Shown: in pieces, positions 41,647-51,098 of the stretch | Layout: each line of letters opens with the position of its first letter | Position numbering within the stretch: the first letter of the stretch is position 1 | NCBI RefSeq assembly: GCF_902833055.1 | Contig: NZ_CADFEJ010000003.1 | Span: 310,001 to 374,000 of the forward strand | DNA from: Burkholderia territorii | GTDB lineage: Bacteria > Pseudomonadota > Gammaproteobacteria > Burkholderiales > Burkholderiaceae | Length of the DNA stretch: 64,000 nucleotides | Direction: 5' to 3' | The notes under the pieces: model-generated | Database searches by the model: none | The model's input: the letters and a program-made list of their open reading frames with translations, nothing else | Told to the model about the DNA's origin: nothing | Made by a program: the position numbers and the translations under genes

Positions 41647-42701
41647 CGACCACACGCACTCAACCCAATCCGGCGCTCGGCTGGATGACCTTCCTGCTGA
41701 TCGCAGTCGCGGGACTGTTCTACGTGAAATGGTTCCCGTACTACAACAAGGCGTTCGTTGCCGCCGAGCATCATTCGATCGGCCAGTCGATCCTGATGGG
41801 CACGTCGGCGAGCGCGCCGGAGCCGTCGCTGAAGGCGGCGCTCGACTATGCATGGGCATACGGCAAGGCGATCTGGCAGGCCATGGTGCTCGGCCTGCTG
41901 CTCGGTTCGGCCGTGCAGGCGCTGCTGCCGGCGCACTGGGTTGCACGCACGCTGGGTCGCACGGGCTTCGGCAGTGTCGCCGCGGGCGGCCTGCTGTCGC
42001 TGCCCGGCATGATGTGCACGTGCTGTGCGGCGCCGGTCGTCGCGGGCCTGCGCGCGCGGCATGCGTCGCCGGGCGGCGCGGTCGCGTTCTGGCTCGGCAA
42101 CACGGTCCTGAATCCGGCCGCGCTGGTGTTCATGGGCTTCGTGCTCGGCTGGCACTGGAGCGCGCTGCGGCTCGTGCTCGGCGTCGCGATGGTATTCGGG
42201 GGCGGCTATCTGCTGAACCGTATCGCGCGCCCCGAGGACCGCAGCATCGACGACGCGCAACTCGCCGCGCTGGTGGCGGAGCAGGCTGCCGCGGGCAATC
42301 CGTTCGTCCGCTGGATGAAGCTGCTTGCACGCATGGCCGTGCGGCTCGTGCCCGAATACATCGTGCTCGTGCTGCTGCTCGGCGCGGCGCGCGCATGGCT
42401 GTTCCCGCATATCGGCCCGGACATCGGCAATCATCTCGGCTGGATCGTCGCGTTCGCCGTCGCGGGCACGCTGTTCGTGATCCCGACAGCCGGCGAGGTG
42501 CCGATCATCCAGGCGATGCTGTCGCTCGGCATGGGCGTCGGCCCGGCCGCCGCGCTGTTGATGACGCTGCCGCCGATCAGCGTGCCGTCGCTCGCGATGC
42601 TCGCGCGTTCGTTCAAGCCTTACATGCTTGCGATCGTCACGGGCCTTGTCATCGTGTTCGGGATCGTGAGCGGGCTGCTCGCGATCGCATTCGGGTTCTG
42701 A
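41643..42701 (+). CDS. ArsP_1/DUF318-type permease coupled to mnmH
   Basis: The 352-residue membrane protein has about eight to ten helices and the family hallmark GMMCTCCAAPVVAGLRARHASPGGAVAFWLGNTVLNPA. Cys125, Cys127 and Cys128 are in the membrane-facing motif used by ArsP to move trivalent organoarsenicals. A second repeat-like motif IPTAGEVPIIQAMLSLGMGVGPAAALLMTLPPISVPSLAML is near the C-terminus. Coupling by an ATGA overlap with mnmH suggests a link to selenium or another thiol-reactive element, but transport has not been shown for this pairing. Confidence 0.88.
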   Translation: MTTTRTQPNPALGWMTFLLIAVAGLFYVKWFPYYNKAFVAAEHHSIGQSILMGTSASAPEPSLKAALDYAWAYGKAIWQAMVLGLLLGSAVQALLPAHWVARTLGRTGFGSVAAGGLLSLPGMMCTCCAAPVVAGLRARHASPGGAVAFWLGNTVLNPAALVFMGFVLGWHWSALRLVLGVAMVFGGGYLLNRIARPEDRSIDDAQLAALVAEQAAAGNPFVRWMKLLARMAVRLVPEYIVLVLLLGAARAWLFPHIGPDIGNHLGWIVAFAVAGTLFVIPTAGEVPIIQAMLSLGMGVGPAAALLMTLPPISVPSLAMLARSFKPYMLAIVTGLVIVFGIVSGLLAIAFGF

Positions 42702-42924
42702 CGGACACGCGGGCGGCACGGCGATCGCGCGGGACGGCCGGACAGGCGCGACACGCGCGGCCCGGTCGGGCGCGAGCCAGGACATGCCCGGCTGCCCGCG
42801 TCCGAGCCTGCGCGATGGCCGCCGTGCCGCGCGCCGGCCGGTCCCGCCGCGCGACCGTCGTATTCATCCGGCGCCGCAGCTTCAAGCGTGCGGTGCCCTT
42901 TACAAGAAGCAAACAGGAAAACGC

Positions 42925-43347
42925 ATGACCCAACCGAAGATTCATCCTCGACTCGAAAAGGCGCTGACGCGCGGCGATCTCGCGATCCGCCAGGCCAATT
43001 CCGCGCGGGCGACTGCCGTGCTGAACGCACTCGGCACGATGATCATCGAAGCTTCCGCCACGATCGGCGTCGAGGCCAGCATCGACATCCCGCAGGGCGA
43101 CCGCATTTACGATCCGGTGAACGGCCTGTGGCCGCAGAAGATGCTGGTGTCGTTCGACGGTCCGGTCGACGAGGCCGACGCGGAAGAGCTGCGCGCGGTC
43201 TATCTCGTCGCCGACGATCCGGGTACGCAGTTCCGCGTCGAATGGCATCGCGCCGACGGCAAGCTCGGCCGGCACGAAGGCGGCCCGCTGGCGACCGTCG
43301 CGTTCCTGACCGACGTCGAGATTCCGTGGAGCGACGACGACGAGTAA
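42925..43347 (+). CDS. conserved hypothetical protein (140 aa)
   Basis: The 140-residue soluble protein reads KIHPRLEKALTRGDLAIRQANSARATAVLNALGTMIIEASATIGVEASIDIPQGDRIYDPVNGLWPQKMLVSFDGPVDEADAEELRAVYLVADDPGTQFRVEWHRADGKLGRHEGGPLATVAFL. I recognise no named domain. The beta-rich second half and acidic C-terminus (EIPWSDDDE) suggest a small globular protein. The ATG follows CAGGAAA. It is convergent with the NodJ-like gene. Confidence 0.75.
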   Translation: MTQPKIHPRLEKALTRGDLAIRQANSARATAVLNALGTMIIEASATIGVEASIDIPQGDRIYDPVNGLWPQKMLVSFDGPVDEADAEELRAVYLVADDPGTQFRVEWHRADGKLGRHEGGPLATVAFLTDVEIPWSDDDE

Positions 43348-43398
43348 CGTCGTCGCCGTTTCATCGCAGCATCGAGCCGGCGCAGTGCGCGCCGGCCG

Positions 43399-44232
43399 TC
43401 AGCGCATCATCCGCCGCCGGAACAGCCACGCGGAAACCACGAATCCGCCGACTGCATAGCCGGCGAGCACCGCGAGATGCATGCCGACGTCCGTCGCCGG
43501 CCGGCCGAGCATCGCGGGGCGGATCAGTTCGACCGCGTTCGCGAGCGGCAATACGTGTGCCGCGTGTTGCGCGACCGGAGGCAATTGCGTGATCGGGAAA
43601 AACACGCCCGACAGCAGCAGCATCGGCGTCAGCACGAGCGTCTGATAGAACATGAAAAAATCGTAGGACGGCGCGAGCGCGGTAACGATCATCGCCGTGC
43701 TCGCGAACGCGAGGCCGGCGAGTGCGATCACCGGCAGCGCCGCGAGCATCGACGGAAACCGTGCATACCCGAGCAGGCCCGCGACGAGCATGATCGCGAC
43801 GCCGGACAGCAGCGCCTTGCTCGCGCCCCAGACAATCTCCCCGAGCACGATGTCGCCCAGCGCGAGCGGCGTGTGCATGATCGCTTCCCAGGTGCGCTGC
43901 ACGTGCATTCGCGAAAAGCCCGAATACATCGATTCGAAGCTCGCGGACATCATCACGCTCGAACCGACCGTGCCGGCCGCGAGGAACGCGATGTACGACA
44001 CGCCGTCGACGTGGCCCAGCATCAGGCCGAGCCCGAACCCCAGGCCGAACAGGTAGATCATCGGATCGGCGAGATTGCCGAACAGCGAGGCGAGCGCGAG
44101 CTTGCGCCACACGAGGTAGTTGCGTCGCCACACGGCAATCCAGTTGGTGGCATTCGCGGGCAGCGCGATCGCGAAGCGCGACTCGCGCGGCGGTGCGGAC
44201 GGCGCGGCGGCGGAATAGTTGCGTACGTCCAT
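43399..44232 (-). CDS. NodJ-type ABC-2 exporter permease
   Basis: The 277-residue protein is an ABC-2 permease with six predicted helices: [80 protein letters not shown] and [22 protein letters not shown]. It is closest to NodJ of rhizobia, which exports lipo-chitin Nod factors with NodI. No nod genes are present, so the substrate here is probably another lipid- or glycan-linked compound. It lies 6 bp after the ATPase gene on the same strand. Confidence 0.9.
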   Translation of the reverse strand: MDVRNYSAAAPSAPPRESRFAIALPANATNWIAVWRRNYLVWRKLALASLFGNLADPMIYLFGLGFGLGLMLGHVDGVSYIAFLAAGTVGSSVMMSASFESMYSGFSRMHVQRTWEAIMHTPLALGDIVLGEIVWGASKALLSGVAIMLVAGLLGYARFPSMLAALPVIALAGLAFASTAMIVTALAPSYDFFMFYQTLVLTPMLLLSGVFFPITQLPPVAQHAAHVLPLANAVELIRPAMLGRPATDVGMHLAVLAGYAVGGFVVSAWLFRRRMMR

Positions 44233-44238
44233 GATCGA

Positions 44239-45153
44239 TCAGTCCTGCATGTCGCGGCCCGTGAGCCGCAGGAACACGTCTTCCAGATTGGCCGGGCGAT
44301 GCAGATAGCGCAATCCCGTGCGACCCTTGAGCCGCGCACTGAGCGGCTCGGGATCGGTCACGTAGCAGAACAGCGTCTCGCCGCTGATCTCGGTGTGCTT
44401 CGCGAACGGCGCGAGCTCGTCGCGCAGCGCGACCGGGTCCGGCCCGTAGATCTCGATCACGTCGCAACCGATTTCCGATTCGATCAGCGCGTGCGGCGCG
44501 CCTTCGGCGATCTTCCGGCCTTCCTCGATCACGCACAGCCGGTCGCACAGGCGCTCGGCTTCTTCCATGAAGTGCGTGGTGATGAGGATCGTCTTGCCGC
44601 GCGCGAGCAGCGATCGCAACCGCTCCCACATCAGGTGCCGCGCCTGCGGATCGAGGCCTGTCGTCGGCTCGTCGAGCACCAGCACGTCGGGATCGTTGAC
44701 GAGTGCGCGCGCGAGCGTCAGACGGCGCTTCATGCCGCCCGAGAGTTCGCCGACCTTCGCGTCAGCCCTGTTTTCCAGCTTCGCGAATTCGAGCAGCGGT
44801 TGCACGAGCGCGCGTGCGGTGTGTGCCGACATCCCGAAATAGCGGCTGAACACGAGCAGGTTCTCGCGCACGGTGAAATCGGGATCGAGATTGTCGAACT
44901 GCGGGACGACGCCGACGCGCTGGCGCGCATGCCGCGCGCGTGACGGAACCGGCTCGCCGCAGAGTGAAATGGCGCCGGCGTCGGGATACGCGAGGCCGAG
45001 CAGCATCTTCAGCGTCGTGGTCTTGCCGGCGCCATTCGGCCCGAGCAGGCCATAGCATTCGCCGGCCTGTACGTGGAAGGACAGGTCGTTGACGACGAGC
45101 TTGTCGCCATAGCGCTTTTCGACGTTCCGGAAATCGATCGGTGCAACGGACAT
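44239..45153 (-). CDS. NodI-type ABC exporter ATP-binding protein
   Basis: The 304-residue ATPase is of DrrA/NodI type: Walker [10 protein letters not shown] (38-46), Q-loop [14 protein letters not shown], signature [16 protein letters not shown], Walker [16 protein letters not shown] and H-loop [13 protein letters not shown], with a C-terminal regulatory tail. It partners with the adjacent NodJ-like permease. Such NodIJ homologues are common in Burkholderia chromosomes outside symbiosis regions. The CDS is led by ATG at 45153, 327 bp from the divergent uspA-type gene. Confidence 0.92.
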   Translation of the reverse strand: MSVAPIDFRNVEKRYGDKLVVNDLSFHVQAGECYGLLGPNGAGKTTTLKMLLGLAYPDAGAISLCGEPVPSRARHARQRVGVVPQFDNLDPDFTVRENLLVFSRYFGMSAHTARALVQPLLEFAKLENRADAKVGELSGGMKRRLTLARALVNDPDVLVLDEPTTGLDPQARHLMWERLRSLLARGKTILITTHFMEEAERLCDRLCVIEEGRKIAEGAPHALIESEIGCDVIEIYGPDPVALRDELAPFAKHTEISGETLFCYVTDPEPLSARLKGRTGLRYLHRPANLEDVFLRLTGRDMQD

Positions 45154-45480
45154 GGGCAGGTTGTCGTTGTAAGCGGACGCGGACGCGTTTCGCGGCCGGT
45201 CGGGCGGCCATACAGCCCGGCGAACGGATCGGATGAATGCGTGTCACATGGGCATGACGGGGGCGAACGCGCGCCGACGGCACGAACGGGCCATTCTAGT
45301 GCATCGCCTGCGTCTCTTCAGCGCGTATGTGCTCCGCATGGTGCATGCGTGCGCGGATCGTGCACCGCATCATCGCCGACGCGCGCGGCGTGGCGAATCA
45401 GCGTTTTCCATCCCTTGCGTCCTGAATTGCGGCGCACCATGATGAGTGCATAGGGTACGTAGTCGCGACAGGGAGGTTTC
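45154..45480. other. divergent intergenic region between the NodI-like and UspA genes
   Basis: A 327-bp gap holding the promoters of both flanking genes. A GGGAGG ribosome site precedes the UspA start at 45481. I could not assign -10/-35 elements or an operator with confidence, and no gene is seen. Confidence 0.4.
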
Positions 45481-45978
45481 ATGGCTAGCTACAACAAGAT
45501 TCTGCTGTGCTACGACGGCACGCTCGAAGGACGCAAGGCATTGCGGTGTGGTGCCAATCTCGCGCTGGACCTGAAGGCGGAAACGCATTTGTTGTCGGTC
45601 GTCGACATGCGCTCGAGCATCGCGCAAAGCGCCGGGTTGCTGACCGACGTCGCGTGCGGCCGTTTCGAGGAAACCGCGCGCGAGATCCTGCAGGAAGGCG
45701 TGAACTGGCTGCGCGAGCGCGGCGTTCAGGCCGAAGGCCATTTCGCATTCGGCTATCCGATCGACGAAATCGCGAATCTCGCGACGGAGCTGAAAGCCGA
45801 CCTCGTCGTCGTCGGCCATCGGTGCCGCAGCGGACTGTCGAGATGGTGGATGGGCTCGGGCAACACACAGCTGCTCGATCGCGTGAACTGCAGCATTCTC
45901 GTCGCATGTTCGTCGGCGGAAGAGCAAAAGGCCCAGATCGCACGCGAACGCGAAGCGGCCACCGCGAGCGGCAAGTAA
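45481..45978 (+). CDS. universal stress protein (UspA family)
   Basis: The 165-residue single-domain Usp protein starts ASYNKILLCYDGTLEGRKALRCGANLALDLKAETHLLSVVD. The C-terminal nucleotide-binding part reads LVVVGHRCRSGLSRWWMGSGNTQLLDRVNCSILVAC, matching the G-2x-G-9x-G(S/T) ATP-loop pattern approximately. Such proteins aid survival under stress; the exact role is unknown. A GGGAGG site precedes the ATG. Confidence 0.9.
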   Translation: MASYNKILLCYDGTLEGRKALRCGANLALDLKAETHLLSVVDMRSSIAQSAGLLTDVACGRFEETAREILQEGVNWLRERGVQAEGHFAFGYPIDEIANLATELKADLVVVGHRCRSGLSRWWMGSGNTQLLDRVNCSILVACSSAEEQKAQIAREREAATASGK

Positions 45979-46068
45979 CGCAACGATCGTGTAACCGGCC
46001 GGATCGTATCGCGATTCGCGCCGGTCATGCGCCGTGCCGCTGGCGACATGTGCGCCGATCACGGCTGC

Positions 46069-46767
46069 TCACGCGTGCAGGTCGATCGCGGACAGCTTCC
46101 ACGAGAACAGGCCGAAGCGATGGAAGATCGCTGCATAGCGCGTGCCGTCCGCGTTGCGCTGGTAGGTCACGACAAATTCATCGATATTCCGGTAGCCAGC
46201 GCTCGTTTGCTGCGGATGGCCGGCCCCGCCGGGGTTCGCAGCTGCGGGTGCGGTAGCGGGTACAGACGCGGCCGAGGCGGCCACATTGCTGGCGGGCACC
46301 GGAACACTCGCCGGATTGGCAGGCGATGTGCCCGGCGCGTTGCCAGTCGCAGCGCCGGACGGCGGGCTCGACCATTCAGGCGGCCGTTCTCCCGGATTGC
46401 CGCGCGGGGGAATGCCACTCATCAGCGCCGCGACGCCTTCCGGTGTCGCATAGGCATCGACCAGCGGGCCGATCAATGCAGATCCGATCAGCGCGCCAAT
46501 CACCGCGAACGGATTGTCTTTCTTTAAAGCGTCGATCCGGCGCATCAGCTCTTCCGTGACCTGCTGCTTCAGGCTGATACGCAGCGACGGAAAATCGACA
46601 TATTCGCTGACCGCTTGCGCATCGCGCGCGTCGATTGCCGATTTCAGGCGACCAAGCGCGACGTACGGCGATGCGTATGCATAGCCGATCGCCGTCAGGA
46701 CGGCGACGGCCAGCACGACGATCAGCAAGGGCTTGAGCCGCCACGCACGGCCCGAAGATCCAGTCAC
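46069..46767 (-). CDS. DUF2939-type membrane-anchored protein
   Basis: The 232-residue protein has one N-terminal membrane helix (LKPLLIVVLAVAVLTAIGYAYASPYVALGRLKSAIDARDAQAVSEYVDFPSLRISLKQQVTEELM), the DUF2939 signature, and then a Pro/Ala/Ser-rich linker. A small C-terminal domain (NIDEFVVTYQRNADGTRYAAIFHRFGLFSWKLSAIDLHA) closes it. It is expected to face the periplasm. GTG at 46767 is chosen because GGAGG lies five bases upstream on the minus strand; the longer frame to 46857 overlaps the upstream small gene. Function is unknown. Confidence 0.8.
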   Translation of the reverse strand: MTGSSGRAWRLKPLLIVVLAVAVLTAIGYAYASPYVALGRLKSAIDARDAQAVSEYVDFPSLRISLKQQVTEELMRRIDALKKDNPFAVIGALIGSALIGPLVDAYATPEGVAALMSGIPPRGNPGERPPEWSSPPSGAATGNAPGTSPANPASVPVPASNVAASAASVPATAPAAANPGGAGHPQQTSAGYRNIDEFVVTYQRNADGTRYAAIFHRFGLFSWKLSAIDLHA

Positions 46768-46796
46768 GGTGCCTCCGGTACGGACAGGTTCCGCAA

Positions 46797-47135
46797 TCAG
46801 AGACCGCCGTGCGTGGCCGATCGTTCCTCCGCGATGCAACGATCGATCATTCGGCACACGGCATCGATCGTCCCGACCATGATCAGGCGCGAGCGACCGT
46901 GATACACGCGCACGGGCGCACGACGTGCCGGTTCCGCGTGATTCAGGCCGGCGTTCAGCGACACCCGCGCGAATGCGGGCAGCGCCGACGGCAGCAACGA
47001 CGCCTGCCGTTCAACTGCGACTTCTTGGCTCACCACGGGCGCCGCCGCGGACAGCGGCGCGCAGGGCGTGCGGCCGCGCAGGTGACGCAGGCGGCCGAAT
47101 TGACGGAAAGGCAGCAGACGGGAAAGGCGTTCCAT
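46797..47135 (-). CDS. small protein downstream of lexA, possible SOS-regulated
   Basis: The 112-residue basic protein (MERLSRLLPFRQFGRLRHLRGRTPCAPLSAAAPVVSQEVAVERQASLLPSALPAFARVSLNAGLNHAEPARRAPVRVYHGRSRLIMVGTIDAVCRMIDRCIAEERS) starts at ATG 47135 with a GAGGAGA ribosome site. It begins 26 bp after the lexA stop, with no terminator between, so it is probably transcribed with lexA under the two SOS boxes. The C-terminal segment VRVYHGRSRLIMVGTIDAVCRMIDRCI looks folded; the rest looks flexible. No family is recognised. A position next to lexA is typical of cell-division inhibitors and other SOS effectors, which is only a guess here. Confidence 0.75.
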   Translation of the reverse strand: MERLSRLLPFRQFGRLRHLRGRTPCAPLSAAAPVVSQEVAVERQASLLPSALPAFARVSLNAGLNHAEPARRAPVRVYHGRSRLIMVGTIDAVCRMIDRCIAEERSATHGGL

Positions 47136-47161
47136 GATGTTCTCCTCAGAGAGACCGATTG

Positions 47162-47809
47162 TCAGAGTTCGCCCGAGCGGATCAGCCCGACGGCGATGCC
47201 TTCCAGCGCGAAATCCGCGCTGCCGGCCTTGACGAAGATGTTTTCGTAATCCGGGTTCTCCGCGATCAGCTCGAGGCCGCCGGGCCGGCGCTTCAGGCGC
47301 TTGACCGTGACGTCGTCGCCGAGGCGCGCGACGATGATCTGGCCGTCCTTCGCTTCCGTGCGCTTCTGCACGGCGAGGAGGTCGCCGTCGAGAATGCCGG
47401 CGTCGCGCATCGACAGGCCGCGCACCTTCAGCAGGTAATCGGGCTTGCTGGTGAACAGCGCGGGATCGCACGCGTAATGCTGCGAGATGTGCTCCTGCGC
47501 AAGGATCGGGCTACCGGCCGCCACGCGGCCGACGAGCGGCAGCGACAGTTGCATCAGGCCGGCGTGCGGCAGCGTGAACTGGTGCGGAGCGTCGTCGATG
47601 CCGAGCAGGCGGATGCCGCGCGACGCGCCGGCGGCCAGCTCGATCACGCCCTTGCGCGCCAGCGCACGAAGGTGTTCCTCGGCCGCGTTCGGCGAGCTGA
47701 AACCCAGCTCTGCAGCGATCTCGGCGCGCGTGGGCGGAAAACCGGAGCGCTCGATCGCGCGGCGGATCAAGTCGAACACTTGCTGCTGACGGGCGGTGAG
47801 TTTGGTCAT
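47162..47809 (-). CDS. lexA: SOS-response repressor LexA
   Basis: The 215-residue repressor-protease has an N-terminal winged helix ([50 protein letters not shown]) and an S24 peptidase domain. The self-cleavage site is Ala98-Gly99 ([10 protein letters not shown]), the catalytic Ser is 133 ([10 protein letters not shown]) and the Lys is 170 ([10 protein letters not shown]). RecA-DNA filaments trigger cleavage after DNA damage. The ATG at 47809 lies 8 bp from the first of two LexA boxes, so the gene represses itself. A small ORF follows 26 bp downstream. Confidence 0.97.
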   Translation of the reverse strand: MTKLTARQQQVFDLIRRAIERSGFPPTRAEIAAELGFSSPNAAEEHLRALARKGVIELAAGASRGIRLLGIDDAPHQFTLPHAGLMQLSLPLVGRVAAGSPILAQEHISQHYACDPALFTSKPDYLLKVRGLSMRDAGILDGDLLAVQKRTEAKDGQIIVARLGDDVTVKRLKRRPGGLELIAENPDYENIFVKAGSADFALEGIAVGLIRSGEL

Positions 47810-47816
47810 GGCTGAA

Positions 47817-47832
47817 CTGTATGGATAGACAG
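47817..47832. promoter_or_regulatory. LexA box 1 (proximal)
   Basis: CTGTATGGATAGACAG fits CTG-N10-CAG. It lies within 10 bp of the lexA start codon. Confidence 0.8.
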
Positions 47833-47836
47833 TGAG

Positions 47837-47852
47837 CTGTATTTTTATACAG
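47837..47852. promoter_or_regulatory. LexA box 2 (distal, near-perfect)
   Basis: CTGTATTTTTATACAG fits CTG-N10-CAG and is nearly a perfect palindrome, close to the gammaproteobacterial consensus. Its centre is 20 bp from box 1, about two helical turns, so two LexA dimers can sit side by side on the same face. Confidence 0.92.
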
Positions 47853-48073
47853 TACTTCGCGAATTTCAAGTGTTACTTGAGGTTCGACGCGATCGCGTCG
47901 ATTCCGGCGCGATTTCGCGACGCCCGAACGCCGGATCGTCCGCCGCAACCGTCCGTCCAGTATGCGTTAGCACTTTTGAGTATTAAAAAATGAAGAACGA
48001 TTATTTTTAATCATGTAACCCGTTCGATAGACTGGCCCGACATCGCAATACCGACAACACTGGAGAACCAAGG

Positions 48074-49111
48074 ATGGTGAAGCGCAATACGGGGCTGGTG
48101 GGCGGAGCGGGCCGCCTGATCGCAACACTCGCGCTGGGCGCGGCGGCGGCGCTGGGCGTCGTGACGCATGCCCAGGCCGATACGACGTTCCTGAACGTGT
48201 CCTACGACCCGACGCGCGAGTTGTACCAGGACTTCAACCAGGCGTTCGGCAAGGAGTGGAAGGCGAAGACGGGCGAGACGGTCAACTTCAAGCAGTCGCA
48301 CGGCGGCTCGGGCGCCCAGGCGCGCTCGGTGCTCGACGGCCTGCAGGCCGACGTCGTGACGCTCGCGCTTGCCTACGACATCGACGCGCTCGCCAACAAG
48401 GGCCTCGTCGACAAGGACTGGCAGAAGCGCCTGCCGGACAATGCGTCGCCGTACACGTCGACGATCGTGTTCCTGGTGCGCAAGGGCAACCCGAAAGGAA
48501 TCAAGGACTGGGACGATCTGACGAAGCCAGGCATCTCGATCGTCACGCCGAACCCGAAGACCTCGGGCGGCGCGCGCTGGAACTACCTCGCCGCGTGGGC
48601 CTATGCCGTCCACAAGCCGGGCGGCAGCGAGCAGAGCGCGAAGGATTTCGTGACGAAGCTCTACAAGAATGCCGGCGTGCTCGATTCGGGCGCGCGCGGT
48701 GCGACGACGAGCTTCGTGCAGCGCGGGCTCGGCGACGTGCTGATCGCGTGGGAGAACGAGGCATTCCTGTCGATCAAGGAATTCGGCACCGACAAGTTCG
48801 AGATCGTCGTGCCGTCGGTGAGCATCCTGGCCGAGCCGCCCGTCGCGGTGGTCGACAAGGTGGTCGACAAGAAGGGCACGCGCAAGCTGGCCGAGGCCTA
48901 CCTGAATTTCCTGTACAGCCCGCAGGGCCAGGAAATCGCGGCGCGCAACTATTACCGCCCGCGTTCGAAGAACGTGCCGGCGGAGCTGACGAAGCAGTTC
49001 CCGAAGCTGAAGCTGTACACGGTCGACGACACGTTCGGCGGCTGGACGAAGGCGCAGAAGACGCATTTTGCGGACGGCGGCGTGTTCGATTCGATCTACA
49101 AGCCGCAATAA
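48074..49111 (+). CDS. sbp: sulfate ABC transporter periplasmic binding protein
   Basis: The 345-residue protein has a Sec signal peptide ending AQA (cleavage after residue 35), then [70 protein letters not shown], the sulfate/thiosulfate-binding protein signature. [25 protein letters not shown] and FNxxxGG... parts follow. It binds sulfate for CysTWA. The ATG at 48074 follows GGAGAACCAAGG. The AT-rich upstream region (47960-48040, with GATTA-N5-TAATC) is a natural CysB target. A perfect GC hairpin follows the gene. Confidence 0.95.
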   Translation: MVKRNTGLVGGAGRLIATLALGAAAALGVVTHAQADTTFLNVSYDPTRELYQDFNQAFGKEWKAKTGETVNFKQSHGGSGAQARSVLDGLQADVVTLALAYDIDALANKGLVDKDWQKRLPDNASPYTSTIVFLVRKGNPKGIKDWDDLTKPGISIVTPNPKTSGGARWNYLAAWAYAVHKPGGSEQSAKDFVTKLYKNAGVLDSGARGATTSFVQRGLGDVLIAWENEAFLSIKEFGTDKFEIVVPSVSILAEPPVAVVDKVVDKKGTRKLAEAYLNFLYSPQGQEIAARNYYRPRSKNVPAELTKQFPKLKLYTVDDTFGGWTKAQKTHFADGGVFDSIYKPQ

Positions 49112-49136
49112 CGCCACGCAGCAAGCCATAACGACA

Positions 49137-49161
49137 GCGGCGCGCCACGAGAGCGCGCCGC
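49137..49161. promoter_or_regulatory. intercistronic hairpin between sbp and cysT
   Basis: GCGGCGCGC (49137-49145) and GCGCGCCGC (49153-49161) form a perfect 9-bp stem with a 7-nt loop. There is no T-run, so it is unlikely to be a full terminator. It could shield the sbp mRNA 3' end and give more binding protein than permease. Confidence 0.7.
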
Positions 49162-49244
49162 ATCCCCGACGGCCCGCCGGCGCGATTCCCGCGTCGGCGT
49201 TTGCGTCGGACCCATGAGCAGCAACGACCCAGCAAGAGCATCCG

Positions 49245-50141
49245 ATGACGACGTACACCTTTCGCAAGCCGAGCGCGCTGCCCGGCTTCGGCGTGACGCT
49301 CGGCATCACGGTGGCCTATTTGAGCCTCGTGGTGCTGATTCCGCTCGCCGCCACGTTCCTGAAGACCGCGACGCTGTCGTGGGACCAGTTCGTCACTGCC
49401 GTCACGTCGCCGCGCGTGCTCGCGTCGTACCGGCTGACGTTTTCCGCCGCGCTCGGCGGCGCATTGATCAACGCCGTATTCGGCTTTCTCGTCGCGTGGG
49501 TGCTGGTGCGCTACACGTTCCCGTTCAAGCGCCTGGTCGATGCGATCGTCGACCTGCCGTTCGCGCTGCCGACCTCGGTCGCGGGCATCTCGCTTGCCGC
49601 CGTCTATGCGGCCAACGGCTGGGTCGGCCAGTATCTCGCGCCGTTCGGCATCAAGATCGCGTTTACGCCGGTCGGCGTGCTGGTGGCGCTGACCTTCATC
49701 GGGCTGCCGTTCGTCGTGCGCACCGTGCAGCCGGTGCTCGAGGATTTCGAGCGCGAGCAGGAAGAGGCCGCCGCATGCCTCGGCGCATCGCGCTGGCTGA
49801 CCTTCCGCCGCGTCGTGCTGCCGGCCGTGCTGCCGGCGCTGCTCACCGGCTTCGCGCTCGCGTTCGCACGCGCGCTCGGTGAGTACGGTTCGGTCATCTT
49901 CATCGCCGGCAACGTGCCGATGAAATCCGAGATCACGTCGCTGCTGATCATCACGAAGCTCGAGCAGTACGACTATGCGGGCGCGACCGCGCTGGCCGTC
50001 GTGATGCTGGTCGTGTCGTTCGTGATGCTGCTGTTGATCAATACGCTGCAATGGTATCTGCAGCGCCGCACGAGCAAGGGGGCGAGCGGCCCCGCGCCGG
50101 CGACCGGCACCGTTGCCGCAGCAGCAGGAGGCCAGCAATGA
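49245..50141 (+). CDS. cysT: sulfate ABC transporter permease CysT
   Basis: The 298-residue permease has six predicted helices: [42 protein letters not shown] at the start and the EAA loop [58 protein letters not shown]. It pairs with CysW in the sulfate/thiosulfate importer. Its stop overlaps the cysW start (ATGA at 50138-50141), so the two are translationally coupled. Confidence 0.95.
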   Translation: MTTYTFRKPSALPGFGVTLGITVAYLSLVVLIPLAATFLKTATLSWDQFVTAVTSPRVLASYRLTFSAALGGALINAVFGFLVAWVLVRYTFPFKRLVDAIVDLPFALPTSVAGISLAAVYAANGWVGQYLAPFGIKIAFTPVGVLVALTFIGLPFVVRTVQPVLEDFEREQEEAAACLGASRWLTFRRVVLPAVLPALLTGFALAFARALGEYGSVIFIAGNVPMKSEITSLLIITKLEQYDYAGATALAVVMLVVSFVMLLLINTLQWYLQRRTSKGASGPAPATGTVAAAAGGQQ

Positions 50142-51085
50142 CCCGCAAGTCCGGTGCCGTACTGAACGACCCGTCCGTCGCGCGCGTGCGCGCGGCGAAG
50201 CGGCTCGACCCCGTCGGCGAGCCGCGCGCCGTGCGCTGGCTGCTGATCGGCGTCGCGCTGGCGTTCCTGGCGTTCTTCCTCGTCGTGCCGCTCGCCGCGG
50301 TGTTCTTCGAGGCGCTGCGCAAGGGCGTCGGCTTCTATGTCGAATCGCTCGCCGATCCCGACGCGTGGTCGGCGATCAAGCTGACGCTGACCGTCGCCGT
50401 GATCGCGGTGCCGTTGAACCTCGTGTTCGGCGTGTGCGCGTCGTGGGCGATCGCGAAGTTCGAATTCCGCGGCAAGGCGTTGCTGACCACGCTGATCGAC
50501 TTGCCGTTCTCCGTGTCGCCGGTGATCTCCGGCCTCGTCTACGTGCTGCTGTTCGGCGCGCAAGGCTGGCTCGGCCCGTGGCTGCAGGATCACGACGTGC
50601 AGATCATTTTCGCGGTGCCGGGCATCGTGCTCGCGACGATCTTCGTCACGTTCCCGTTCGTCGCGCGCGAGCTGATTCCGCTGATGCAGGCGCAAGGCAC
50701 CGACGAGGAAGAGGCCGCGCGCGTGCTCGGTGCATCGGGCTGGCAGATCTTCCGGCGCGTGACGCTGCCGAACGTGAAGTGGGGCCTGCTGTACGGCGTG
50801 ATCCTGTGCAATGCGCGCGCGATGGGCGAGTTCGGTGCGGTGTCGGTCGTGTCCGGCCATATTCGCGGCGTGACCGACACGATGCCGCTGCACGTCGAGA
50901 TCCTGTACAACGAATACAACTTCGCGGCGGCGTTCGCGGTGGCGTCGGTGCTCGCGCTGCTCGCGCTCGTCACGCTCGCGCTGAAGCTGCTCGCCGAGCG
51001 TCATCTCGCCGCCGAACTGGCCGGCGCACGCGATGACGTTCCCGCTCATGCCGGCCCTGTCGCGGCCGTTTCGTCGAAATCGTAA
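50138..51085 (+). CDS. cysW: sulfate ABC transporter permease CysW
   Basis: The 315-residue permease contains [84 protein letters not shown] and the EAA loop [60 protein letters not shown], the CysW pattern. It has an N-terminal polar extension of about 30 residues. The start overlaps the cysT stop. cysA follows 13 bp downstream. Confidence 0.95.
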   Translation: MTRKSGAVLNDPSVARVRAAKRLDPVGEPRAVRWLLIGVALAFLAFFLVVPLAAVFFEALRKGVGFYVESLADPDAWSAIKLTLTVAVIAVPLNLVFGVCASWAIAKFEFRGKALLTTLIDLPFSVSPVISGLVYVLLFGAQGWLGPWLQDHDVQIIFAVPGIVLATIFVTFPFVARELIPLMQAQGTDEEEAARVLGASGWQIFRRVTLPNVKWGLLYGVILCNARAMGEFGAVSVVSGHIRGVTDTMPLHVEILYNEYNFAAAFAVASVLALLALVTLALKLLAERHLAAELAGARDDVPAHAGPVAAVSSKS

Positions 51086-51098
51086 AGAGGCAACCAGA

